A stretch of 64,000 nucleotides of DNA from positions 124,001 to 188,000 of the forward strand of contig JAGFMI010000031.1 in the NCBI GenBank assembly GCA_021030905.1, given 5' to 3'. This document shows, piece by piece, positions 20,705 to 31,778 of this stretch; position 1 is the first letter of the stretch, and every line of letters starts with the position of its first letter. Made by a program: the position numbers and the translations under genes. The notes below the pieces were generated by a model. The model worked only from the letters and a program-made list of their open reading frames with translations, was not told the origin of the DNA and searched no databases. This DNA is from Pyrenula massariospora. Its lineage: Eukaryota > Ascomycota > Eurotiomycetes > Pyrenulales > Pyrenulaceae.

Positions 20705-22159
20705 ATGTATGCTCAAGCAATTGTAGTGCTGGCTCTCTCTGCCACCGGGTCCGCCCTTGCTCATCCTCAACAACACAAACGCTTTCATCATCACCACCCA
20801 CACAAGCCCTCTGGTGTTACTGGCCTGCCAGGAACTGGTACTGCTGCTCCTACTGGCGGCTATTACCCAGCTGGAAACAGCACCGGGTACTTCCCCTCTG
20901 GTTCTGCGAGCTCTTTTGGTAGCTCCGCTCCCGTCTACACGGTGACCGTGTCTCCAATCCCTGCCTCGCCCATCTCCTCCGCAGAAGCATCTCCTTCGGC
21001 CGATCCATCAGATGCCGGCCAGGCCTCTGGATCCGACGGCGAAGCATGCGGTGGTACTGTCACGTCAACGACTGTTGAGTATTTCACGGTTACCGTGGGA
21101 GGATCTAGCAATTCATCTACCGCTACCAATGCACTTTCATCGGATGACTCTGGGATTGCTGCCACTGGTGTAGCCTCGCCGGACAATTCTACTGCCGCTA
21201 TCACTGGAGCGAGCCCTGTCGAAACGGGTTCTGCAGACTCTTCCAGCACTGAGGCAGATTCTCCAAGCAGCGAGACATCGTCTGCGCAGTCTGCCATCAG
21301 TGCAGGGGGTGCCAAGGCTGATTCTTCCGCCCCGTCCTCCGCCACCGGCGGAGGTTTCTACCAACCTAGCAGTACTGCAAATCCCACTTCGATTTATGTC
21401 AGCAGCACTGCCTCGTCTGCGGTGTCAAGCACTCCGACTAGCTCCTCTAGCGATTCGTCTAGCAGCAAGCGTGGCCTTGTTTACAACAATGCTGCCCTAA
21501 CAGAAGCCTTCGCCGGCAAAGGAATGTCATGGGCCTACAACTGGGCCAATTCTGCCGGGGGTTCCCTTGCCTCTGGCCTTGAATATGTCCCTCAGCTCTG
21601 GGGCAAGGGTTCAGTCGGCAGCTGGAATCCCAGCGGGGCGAAGTCCCTTCTCTCCTTCAATGAACCTGATCATCCTGACCAAGCCAACATGGACCCCGCT
21701 ACTGCCGCTAAGCTACACATCCAGTATATGAACCCTCAGGCAAGCTCCGACGTTCGTATCGGCTCGCCCGCCGTCACCAATGGCAATGGTCAGGACTCAT
21801 CCGGCCGCTACTGGGGTTTAGACTGGCTAACCCAATTCTTCAATCACTGCAATGGCCAATGCAAAGTGGATTTTCTGGCCTTCCACTGGTACGGTGACGC
21901 CAGCCAGACTCAGTATTTCAAGGACCACATCGCCAACGTCACCAGCCACGCGCAGAGCTGGGGCGTCGACAAGCTCTGGATGACAGAGTTCCAGCCGTCT
22001 GGCAGCTCGCAGCAACAGGCGAACTTCTTGACAGACACCCTTCCGTGGTTGGACAGTCAGCCTCAAATTGAAAGATACGCATACTTTATGCTGGCGGATG
22101 GAAACCTTGCGACCGGGGACGCACCAAGCAAACCTGTTGGGCTTGCCTACTGTTCTTGA
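20705..22159 (+). CDS. Secreted GH128 family glucanase-like protein (Asl1-like)
   Basis: This is a predicted cell-wall or secreted endo-beta-1,3-glucanase of family GH128, whose fission-yeast relative is Asl1. The single exon encodes 484 residues. A signal peptide (residues 1-19, ending near ATGSALA) is followed by a His-rich stretch (HKRFHHHHPHK). A Ser/Thr/Pro linker of roughly 200 residues, likely O-glycosylated, comes next. The catalytic core starts near residue 257 (KRGLVYNNAALTEAF). Core motifs are SWAYNW, YVPQLWG, SFNEPDHPDQANM with the putative acid/base Glu320, FHWYG, and WMTEFQPSG with the putative nucleophile Glu428, ending YFMLADGNL. Both catalytic glutamates and the length are as expected. 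The long linker suggests anchoring within the wall. Confidence 0.93.
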   Translation: MYAQAIVVLALSATGSALAHPQQHKRFHHHHPHKPSGVTGLPGTGTAAPTGGYYPAGNSTGYFPSGSASSFGSSAPVYTVTVSPIPASPISSAEASPSADPSDAGQASGSDGEACGGTVTSTTVEYFTVTVGGSSNSSTATNALSSDDSGIAATGVASPDNSTAAITGASPVETGSADSSSTEADSPSSETSSAQSAISAGGAKADSSAPSSATGGGFYQPSSTANPTSIYVSSTASSAVSSTPTSSSSDSSSSKRGLVYNNAALTEAFAGKGMSWAYNWANSAGGSLASGLEYVPQLWGKGSVGSWNPSGAKSLLSFNEPDHPDQANMDPATAAKLHIQYMNPQASSDVRIGSPAVTNGNGQDSSGRYWGLDWLTQFFNHCNGQCKVDFLAFHWYGDASQTQYFKDHIANVTSHAQSWGVDKLWMTEFQPSGSSQQQANFLTDTLPWLDSQPQIERYAYFMLADGNLATGDAPSKPVGLAYCS

Positions 22160-25100
22160 AAGGTTGATCGCAGGAAAAGCTAGGTTCTGTGCGTGGATTG
22201 GCGATATCGGTGGAATGGGAAGGATCTTGGAAAAACTGGTTGGCCGCTTGGACTCTAGATCTTGGGAAGGGTTGGTTGCATGGATATCACTCTGGTGGTA
22301 TGCCTGACTGAGCTCAAATGAGGCAAAGCAATTCAGGACACGGTTTCATGTACAAATTTTGACATTTTTCACTTCTCTGGACACCTTTTTAGAAAATACT
22401 CCTTGAATATGTCAAGATGACTTGTTGGACATTGACTTAACCTGCACGCTACTTTATTGTGACGGATGCACTTGATAAAATCCGTGATGTAGCAAAAGCT
22501 ATTGTGAGACTGTCCTGTTAGAGACATCTGTCCTCATATTCCAATCGAGTCGGTCAAGTGCTGTCCACGTAGTACACCTGTCTACCTATGATAGGTGGAA
22601 GGGTTGGGTTCCCCGTAAATATATCTTTGCGCCACTGTATACTAACAAGCAGCTATACGACATCTTTCATCGTGTGCATTCGAAGCCGGTCTATTTTCTC
22701 AGTCTTCGACAAAGCACCTCGACTATCTTACAGGCTAACTGATATTTTCGGTGTACATCAAGGCATGCAAGAGATTGTGTCAATATTGATTTCACCGGGA
22801 GCTTATAGCAAAGTGAAAACGGTAGGAAGCAATTGTACTGGATCGTGCAACTTTCGAAAAGAGCAACTTCCTCTTCAAAATCCCAACATCGGATGGTCAG
22901 ATGTGGTGAGACTGTGCGTCAAACCCGCCCTTGTCCTACTAGTTAGATAGACAGCAATCTTCCAGCGTAGTAGCACTCAATGCTGCCTCGTATGGCCCTT
23001 TTTATACTTTTAAAGCACGTTGTCGGGGCCGACAGCTTGCTCTAAATTACGGCAGTCTATTACGACGTTCTGTCGCGTCGATATATGCTATGTACGAGAA
23101 CTTATCTCGATAGAGAGCAAGACTTCGCTAGATAAGGGCCTAATGACATAGAGGAAACTGGCGAAAATGTTACTGTGGCGTCCAAATTGGTCGTCGACAA
23201 TCAACTTTGGGATCGCCCTTTATCACACCTTAATCCGTCTCTAACCAGTGTTATCTGGGTCGTCCACAACGCTCATTCAGTCCTACTTGAAGGTAGCCCA
23301 CCTCATGCTGATCTTTCACCAGCCTATTGTAGATAGACGTCTGCACATACGAAATGCATGCTAAATGACCTAGTTAGACAAGACGCATCCCCTTCTGACC
23401 ATGGTGATCTCCACCGCTTGGAGAAGGCAGTAGGGACTGGGTCAAGCTTTGGTGTCGATTGCGTAGCCGGTAGAGACGAACTTTCGGGCCGCACTTGAAG
23501 CTGCCGTGTCAGTGGTAAGCTGTGTATGCTTATGGAAGTCGAGAAACTCCGGGAGACTTTTTTCATGCCAGCACTGTGGTATCCAGGGTGTTTCCTCCCA
23601 ATCCAATGGCGGGCTCTTGAATGCGAAACAATTTTGTGGGCTGTCGTGGCATGGCTAGCGAATTACGGTCGATCAGAGATCAGAATCGGTGCCTCAATTG
23701 AACGGAACAGACAGCAAGCAGCTAGAGGGTTGAAAAGGCTATTCGATGAAGAGTAGTCGATTCGTGGGACTGGAGAAGACTGGCTGGAGAAGTGACGGAA
23801 GCAAGAGATTTCCGGACCTGGGGAGACCAGAGGCGCGGGACATGCTTATTGAGCTCCAACGACAACACGGAAAGAGAAGACAGTGGAAAACCAACAAAGA
23901 TAAAAAGGAGTGACTATACCTCACTATCTCATAACCTAGCGATGAATGGCAACACTCCCCGTGATATTCAACGCTACTTAGTTCGGCTTCTTGATGCGAA
24001 GGGTTGAACGAGGCCGAGAAGAAAACGTAAGATGATGATGGGCTGTAAGTGTAACTTCTATTGGCTCGCCAAGTATATTCTTCGGGGTCGAGGCATCAGA
24101 GCAGCGGTGGCAGATTTCACCCGCGGTGGCCAGGAACTTCTCAGCATGAAAAAGATGCCACGCGGAATGGATAAGCGCCATGTGCACGCTCGTTTCTTGT
24201 CGTATCCACAGCGATGAGGAAGTCCAAGCAGCGATGGTGATATTTCAAATACCCCAGCAGTCTCCACCTCGCACAGAAATCGCATGATATCCCCACAAGA
24301 AGGGGAACAAACGGAGCGTGCATCCACCGTGAATGCAAGCGAGGTGGACTCGACGTAACTAAAACACTTTGCAATTGTCGTGACCATAATCTTGTCTCGT
24401 CTTTGAAGCACAGTCTCCAACTCCACCGACAAGTTGTGAGATAGCTCTTACACTTTTCAATAGAACCTGACGCCGGTTGAAACGAGTATCTCACTGCGAG
24501 CCCAACCCGTGCCAACTCCGGAACCGAAGTGATACCATTCCCCCAAACCAAGCCTTATGAGTATTAAATTCTTCACGCAGCCCCCAAAGATCCGCCAACG
24601 GTTGACGGAAAAGGCATTCTCCAACGGTCTCGCGTGTCTTCCAGGATGGGTAGCGCAATCACTCCACCCGCTAAAGAAGTCTTGAGGGGCCGGAATCACG
24701 CTTTAACAGGGGGAATACTCTCAGTCAGGAGTAGTGAGCAACAGTAGTAATAGTAAGAGAAGAAGAACAGTAAATTCGCAGTTAGACTGCTCAGGAACAT
24801 GTCAAAGTGGCGTCCGGAACGGGCGCTGCCGAGACCGAGGTGTCCGGCTCCCTGTCCCCTTGACCATACCGAGGCACCAGCATCATGATCCAGCCCACGA
24901 CTTCATCTAGCCCCTCACGCGACAAATCCAGGGTCAAAATTACCGTACACAGGGGTGGTATACACGACGTGGGTCCTTGGGCGAGGCTCGTATCGCTCGA
25001 TCCGCGGCTGGTGGCGATTGACCGGGAACGATGTTACTGTGCGACAATGCAAGCACTTGCAGACTCCCATGGCAAGCGTACGCAAATGGTGAAAGGGGCT

Positions 25101-25791
25101 CTCGTTATCGCGTGGCGTACGGGAACAAGCAAAAGCTCAACGGGTCCTGTCAGGCACAAAGGCTGGTCCCGAGAAATCATCGCAGAGGTGACACAAGATC
25201 CGCGGGGGTCGCACAAGGATGGAGGGGCGGGAGGGAGGGAGGGCACGCTGCATGGTTGGTCGGGTTTGATCTACCTTTTGTGGTATCACATCTTGCAGCC
25301 CGCTCCCCAGGCGCCCTGCCGCGGCAGAGACAACATTCACAAAGAAACCATTTGGTCGAGACGGATCAATTGACTAATCAGCTCTCTATATTCTCTTCCT
25401 TACGTCCCGACTGTCAGCCACCGGTAGACTCGAATGGGATAATCTCTATCTTCAGCCAGTCAAACTCTTGAGAGCTCCTATCTAGTATACAGCGCAATAA
25501 ACGTAAAAGATTTAGTCTCTGCTTTTGGTTGTGGAAATCGTACATCCCGTCTGGTGGCAGATTTCAATGACCACCGTAAACCCAGCATGCTCATACATGG
25601 CAAGGCTTGTGTTGTTCCCCGTGCTCCAAACACCACGAGTACCACCACCCAATTGGGTCCGTACTGTTGCCCTGCCAGGAAATCTTGTAGATCGTCTCAT
25701 TCGTAAACATATTTCAACGATACCATCGTGAAAGAAGTGAAGCTTTTGATTGGAATTGGAACCAACAGTGACCTCCGGGGTTCGGTTCTTC
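22160..25791. other. Gene-free stretch of 3.6 kb
   Basis: No reading frame here resembles a known family or continues through plausible splice sites. It contains the GH128 terminator at the left and the 3' end of the PTH11-like gene at the right. A purine-rich segment occurs near 24740-24775 and a G-rich tract at 25224-25243. I found no transposase, reverse transcriptase or terminal repeats. Confidence 0.45.
25224..25243 (+). other. G-quadruplex-type motif (four G-runs)
   Basis: Four consecutive runs of three or four G separated by single bases lie in 20 nt on the plus strand. Single-base loops are the most stable class in vitro. It lies in the gene-free stretch about 0.55 kb past the 3' end of the PTH11-like gene. 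Confidence 0.55.
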
Positions 25792-27184
25792 TTACAACGC
25801 ACGAGGCTCGCCATGGTCCCCTGTATACGTATGCGGGTTCATGTTCTGCCGGCTGGGATAATTGCGTTGACCCTCGACATCCTCGTACCGCACATCCACA
25901 CGGGTCGTCTTTGTGATATCCTTGGCGTAGTTCTGCATCGGAAGAATGTTCTCCTCACTCGAGGCATCAGCACTGTCGCCGCGCTTGATCGACACATTTG
26001 CCGTGTATTTGTCGAGATCGGTCCCGTGGTTAGAACCCATGTTCCGGTTGTTCGAGCGATCGTCGGGATAATGCATGTACCCTTTGTTGGCGCGGCCATA
26101 AGAGCCCATTTTGTAGCTCGTCGAGCCAACAGTCGTCTTTCTCCATGAAAGGAAAAGGGGTCGGATGGTTGGCACGGACGCGGCAATAATGGTGATATAG
26201 TTCTCGATGGTGAACCAGATTGCGAAACGAACGACGTCGACTAACAAACAATTAGTGACAAGATCCCAGTAAAGGGAAGGAGACGCAAACAAGTAAAGTC
26301 TCCCTTGCTTCCGAGGGTAGGAAGCATGGTAGTTTTAATCACGGCTGCGACAAAGGCACTAGAATGAACCATCAACATTGATCGTCAGACCATCCCGGAT
26401 TTTGGAGAACTTACAAAACAGACATAGTCATCAATATACCTAGTGCAATCTTAATTCGTAGCTTCATCTTCAAATTGCCGAGAATGACAATAGGCAGGGC
26501 TGTAACGGCAACATCACAAAAGCAATTGAATGCTGTCAAGCGTTAGCTACGGATCACATGCCTCCAAGCTCACGACATTCACCCACCTCCTTGGGCAAAG
26601 CCAGCATAGATCTGGACATTTCGGCTCCAGCAAGTTCCAGGGTGGTGGATAGGATCCCACTGTCGCTGAATTGGTTGGCACTGACCCAGAACGATGACGA
26701 TGTTGGCGACGTTAACGATGAGCTGTGTCCAGATGCAAAACCATAAAAGCCATCGGCGCCATTTGATAGGTCCCACAAACTTTAGGAGATAGAGGGAGAA
26801 GGAGATGCGAGATGCAGTTGGTGATACGATCCCGGGAGTATTCGAGTATGTGAAAAACTTGATCGAGTTGACTTTCTGCTCCGGAGAGAGATACCAGAAA
26901 TGACGACCAATGCCCCAATGTATGGACACACTTAGTAATGATGTATTCAGCAGTCCAGAAACCTTAGAAGAGTCAGGAGGTTTTCGGCTCAGACTGACGG
27001 GTCTTACCAGTGCAAAAACCATGAGATAATCCCCAAAGTCGAGCTTCCGAAGGACTTTCACTCCGGTAAACACCCTAAGGGCCACAACGATGACCGCAAC
27101 ACCTGCCTGAACCCATCCTGCAATCAGGGCGTGCACACCGTCGTCGTGGTCCGGAAGGTTGGGATGTGGAGGGGCCGCCGCCAT
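25792..27184 (-). CDS. PTH11-type seven-TM rhodopsin-domain membrane protein (copy 1)
   Basis: This is a plasma-membrane protein of the fungal rhodopsin-domain (PTH11-like) group, probable sensors of surface or nutrient cues. It lacks the CFEM domain present in Pth11 itself. Five exons are placed: 27184..27008, 26962..26587, 26532..26415, 26358..26291 and 26240..25792, with introns of 45, 54, 56, 50 and 50 nt... the last intron being 26290..26241, giving 395 residues. Family landmarks are LRVFTGVKVLRKLDFGDYLM, SIHWGIGRH, LLKFVGPIKWRRWLLW, CQPIQRQWDP, AFNCFCDVAVTALPIVIL, and the last TM IWFTIENYITIIAASVPTIRPLF. The 110-residue cytosolic tail is polar (Asp/Asn/Ser/Tyr) with no domain. The start is the first in-frame ATG. 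The count of introns is four: 45, 54, 56 and 50 nt. Confidence 0.9.
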
Positions 27185-30119
27185 GCCTGGTCCTTGATTC
27201 TCGGGGATCACGATGAGGTTTGTGAAGTACGGCAGATGATGTTGCAAAGTCGGAAGAAAGGAGTTCCCAGTAAGATGTGTGTACAAGAATCAGGGTCTGG
27301 GAGAAGACTTAAATGATTGGTATTCTGAGGCAAGTGAATGCTTGTCGTTATAGCTGTGCAACACAAGTGGCTAGGATGGCGATGGCACAAGCTCGTCTCA
27401 TTCACAATGTCAGGGCTGCAGCATTTGAGCTAAAGTACTGTGCCTGACAGCTTTCACTCTGACCAACGTGATTTGGAAAGATTTTGAGAGGATGCTGGGA
27501 GGCAAAAGAAAATATCCTTGAGCAAAACTGTCGAGAACACCTAGAAACGGCTCGGTTGCAGCAATTGAGTGGTTGACGGTTCATGCTGGTGCCATGGGCA
27601 GAACCGTCCTGGTACAGCGTATCATGTATGGAAGCTTAGCCCTATGGAAAAGCAGGGTTCTTCATTTCACCTTCAATAGTTTTCTCGACCAGTCATAACA
27701 AGGAGAGATAAGCCACTAGCAGTTTCGAGCCTAGTGACTGAGGGAGAATCTTGCGATGAAGAGATTATGCGACCTGTAAGATTTGACATCCCGATACACA
27801 CAAGCTAGTCTTCGGTTGGACGGAGTAGCGGCCTATTGTAGTTGAGGCAGGGGGCGGGGTGGCGTCCGGGCAGTCTCGCTTCCCACGGGCCAGCACTCAC
27901 TGCCGATCCGGGTCCTGCTTCCAGTGTGGGCTTTCGAGAGACAGGGTGCCTGATCGGCGAACTGGAGCACATGAAGATCGCGATGCGAATGTGGAATTCA
28001 GAAGATCCGCAATCTTCTCCATCTCGTCCAAGCTTTGAGTATGGTAGATATTCGCCTGAACCTTCCGTCGTACAGAACGATCATATCATGACATATTTTC
28101 TTGATTCCTCGCAAGCGCGTTAGAGTTTCCGGGAAGCCTCATATGACAGACGTCTCAGTGATTCTGGCGTCTATTCCCGAGCGGGTTTCCTTGGCAATTA
28201 AGGCGTGACAGATTTCACCTGCTAAGCTCCTTCTAAGTAAATGTACGGAAATGCGTGTATCCCGGCCGCTTTGCGCCGTTGAGGTGTTGGCTAATGAGCC
28301 CTTGTTGCCTGATACGCCGGCAGTTCCTGTTCCTCATCGCAGGCGACGCCGACTACGACTGCCAAAGCCCTAACACGGCAGACCAGTCTTGTTGGGGACT
28401 TGACTGCCGTCGTCCTCGTCAGCATCTCGAGAATTAGTGGCTTTTTGATTGCATCGAAGCTGCATTGGCCGAGCACCGGTGCCGTAGCGGGTGTGATTAA
28501 GGTTCTCGGGGTCCCTTGGATCAGATTAGAATGACGATAGTGACAGGACTAGATGGGGATATGGACAAGTCGACGCGGCAGAGCTCGTTGAATGGTCTCC
28601 TTGAAACGGAGCCGCAGGGGTGTATCCTAGACTAGACTGCCATGGAGCAATCAAGTCCCTTACCCGCTGTTTTTCTGGAATCTGGAGGCTTACCCTTGGG
28701 TAATCCCATCACCACGAGGTTGGGGAACGTGGAGCTGTGAAGTCAGGGGCCAGAAATATGCTCGCAGCAGTTGTGCGACTCCCGTCCGTGGGGGTATTGC
28801 GACCTTGACTTCTCGACGGCAGCCGTTGAGGCAACCTTCAGCTGAGTCCTGCTGTGCGGTCGACGTGGGAGGATTGGATGTCGGCTGGATCGGTCCGCCA
28901 CCTGGGACCCGCCTCCTGGATGTTCGCAAGATTTTCTGATCAATGGTGGATTCGTGAATGGGCGAGTGGAATTGGCGTTGGACAGGCCGGGGAAAGACGG
29001 GCGTGGGAGGATGGATCGTCTCACGCTAATCGAGGCGGCGACGCAGCCTTTGCCCGCTCGCGTTACTCGTCGTCCTTCGATCCCCTGCTAACGCTCTCCA
29101 CCTCCCGGGTCCCCCGGCGCCTCCATACCGTCGTCTGTTCGGGAATTCTGTACCTTTCATGGATATCATACTGAAAGATTAAAGCACTTCTCAATTCTGT
29201 TACTCATGGATACGCTCCATCCCGGATCGAGCATCCAAGGAGCAAGGTCCCTCCTGGTCTCATCACACGTTTCATTCTTCACAACCGCTGCAAGTTGCCT
29301 CCCCAATCTGCCACTGATATGGATCTTGTACTCCCTCTGGAACTGGTCTCGACCTGGGGAAGCCTTGTCGGACAGGGAGAAGAGGATTCGTGATCGATCA
29401 ATCTGAAATACCTTGTCATGGCATACCATCCCCCAGAGAATGTCAATGCTCATAAGGATGGCGAAGAACAGATCATGTTGACCGAAACTCTCAAATGTCG
29501 CACGTCGACGCCTCCCTCCCCTTCCGCCCAATGCAACAGCACGTCCCCTATAATATAGGGATAGGGGTTACGGAGAGCACTACAAGACACCTCGCAGAGG
29601 ATACACAACGGAATTTTGCTATCATTCGTCCGCTCTAGGCCTGCGCTATTGCTGATCATGAAGCTCGACCCGGAACTTGGGTTCCACCTCGGCAGCTCAA
29701 GGACTTGCTGCAAAACAAGACGTCTCAGCAGCCGGCCAAAATATGTTTTCGCCCGTTTCTGTTGGAGGTCCCTTGAATTTCGGGGCTGTTTTCTTATCGA
29801 GTCTGGTACTCCGTAAGCCGGACTCGTCAACTAGTGGCATTCTGGAGTCTGCCATTCATGCGAGCCTCGTCTATCTGCGCGCGTTAACGCTCTAGATCCC
29901 CATGCGTGGCCTACCGTGCAACCCCTGCCTCGCTGCTCGGTAGGTAATCGCGGACCTGCAGGAATGCCACGTGGAAGCGATGTCCCTCTCCCTTTCGTAT
30001 AATAGAGTTGTATAACGCCATCTTCCTTCGCAACTCTGTTTGTTGTACGTGCTCATCACCTATTGCGTTTTTCCGAACCCCAATTCCTTCGTATTGCGCA
30101 AGCTCACCTTCCCCACGAA
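27185..30119. other. Divergent intergenic region, 2.9 kb
   Basis: This lies between the starts of the PTH11-like gene (minus) and an MFS transporter (plus), so both promoters are here. No gene is recognisable. The middle (about 28.7-29.2 kb) is more G+C-rich and dense in short overlapping frames without family resemblance. Confidence 0.45.
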
Positions 30120-31778
30120 ATGGAGAAAACCGAAGTCGTCGATACAACCACCAAACTTCACGAGCGGCCCAGGGAAGGAGCTGCAGGAACCTTCATCATC
30201 AATGCCGACCTTTACAAGGAGAGAGATGGTGATTCGCAGACATCAATTGGCAGCGGCAAGCTCGCTAAGGACGGCAAGACATTGCTCATTCCCCAGCCTT
30301 CCGATGACCCAGACGACCCGTTGAACTGGTCATGGACGAAGAAACACACCGTGCTCTTCACCTTAGGAGCCAGCGCACTGTTGGCGGATTGGGGTATGAC
30401 TTGGGGCACTACCATGTTCGAAGCGCAAGCAATGGAATGGAAAATGACCGTACCGGATGTCAGTAACTCGCTGAGTCCTGGAGTGTTTATGCAAGGGCCG
30501 GGAGGAGTGTTCGCAGCCATTCTTGTTCAGCGTTTTGGACGGTATGTTCTCTGTTTCAGAGTCTTATTGACAGTTCGCTGATTTCTTCAGTTTGCCGATT
30601 CTTTTCTGGTCTCAATTCCTTTCTTGTATGATGGTCATTGCAGCGTCCCAGGCATCTGGCTATGCTAGCTTTACTGCCGCGCGAACTCTTCAAGGTCTCT
30701 TCAACACCGCGCCCCAAATAATCGGTCTCAGCTTCGTACACGACATGTTCTTCTTCCATGAACGCGCACGGAAGATCAATCTCTGGGCCATGACCTTTCT
30801 CATTGGACCTTATCTCGGTCCCATGATTTCTGGCTTTATTATCAAGGGGGTTTCATGGCGTTCTGACTTTGGGGTGCTCGCGGGGTTCTACGGCTTTACC
30901 ACACTCCTTGTTGCGCTCTTTGGAGATGAGACCCTCTATGACCGAGAGATCCCCAGCAACAACCCAACCGGAAATGGCATCTTGCACAAGGTCCAGCTTC
31001 TGACTGGGATAGTTGGAGCCCGTGCAGTTGGACGGCCCACTATCTTCACAGTGACAAAGCATACTGCCACCATTGTAGCGAAACCTTACTTGACGTTGCC
31101 TGGTATGTTTGTGTCTATCACTGAATATTTCCATGTGCTAACGAATCTTCAGCAATCGGTTTCCTCTCCTGGGTCTACATGTTCGCCATCGGCATAACTA
31201 CGTCGGTCACGCAACTTATCAAGCCTCCACCGTATCTCTTTAGCGATACGGCTGTTGCGCTATTCTTCTTCGCTCCGGCGCTTGGTATCGTCACTGGCGA
31301 ATTATGGGGTCACTTTGTCAATGACTTGCTCGTCAATCGCTACATCAAGAAGCACTACGGGACTTTCAAACCCGAAGTCCGTCTGTGGGGTGTTTGGCCT
31401 GCCATGGTCGTTGGTGTGGCTGGGCTTGTGCTGTATGGTCAAACGCTTCAGATGTCGAACTCTTGGGTTGGACTTGCTTTCGGCTGGGCTATGAACAGCT
31501 GGTCTATGCTCGTCGCTACCACAGCTCTCTCGGCCTACATTCTTGACTGCTTCCCACATCACGCCGCCCTTGCGTCGTCCTGGTTGAATTTCTGGCGGAA
31601 TACCGGTGGGTTTTCCGTCACGTATTTCGAGGCCAAGTGGCTCATGCGTAATGGACCTGGGGTCATGTTTGGATGCCAAGCGGCGATTATCGCAGGCTCT
31701 TTCGTCACTATCATTTTCACCCAAGTTTTTGGACAAAAATGGCGGGCGCGGTTCCCAACTCCTACACCGGAGAATTGA
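30120..31778 (+). CDS. MFS transporter, fungal DHA1-like (second)
   Basis: This is a twelve-TM proton-coupled transporter or exporter of unknown substrate. Exons are 30120..30541, 30591..31102 and 31153..31778 with introns of 49 and 50 nt, giving 519 residues. The pre-TM1 motif DDPDDPLNWSWTKKH is typical of fungal DHA1-like carriers. ILVQRFGRLPILFW across intron 1 is the loop 2-3 motif. ARTLQGLFNTAPQIIGLSFVHDMFF and IGPYLGPMISGFI correspond to TM4-TM5 signatures. After the cytosolic loop, IGFLSWVYMFAIGITTSV opens the C-terminal half, which closes with WLNFWRNTGGFSV and FVTIIFTQVFG. The short N-terminal tail contrasts with the first MFS gene. It stands divergent to the PTH11-like gene; co-regulation is possible but not shown. 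Confidence 0.9.
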
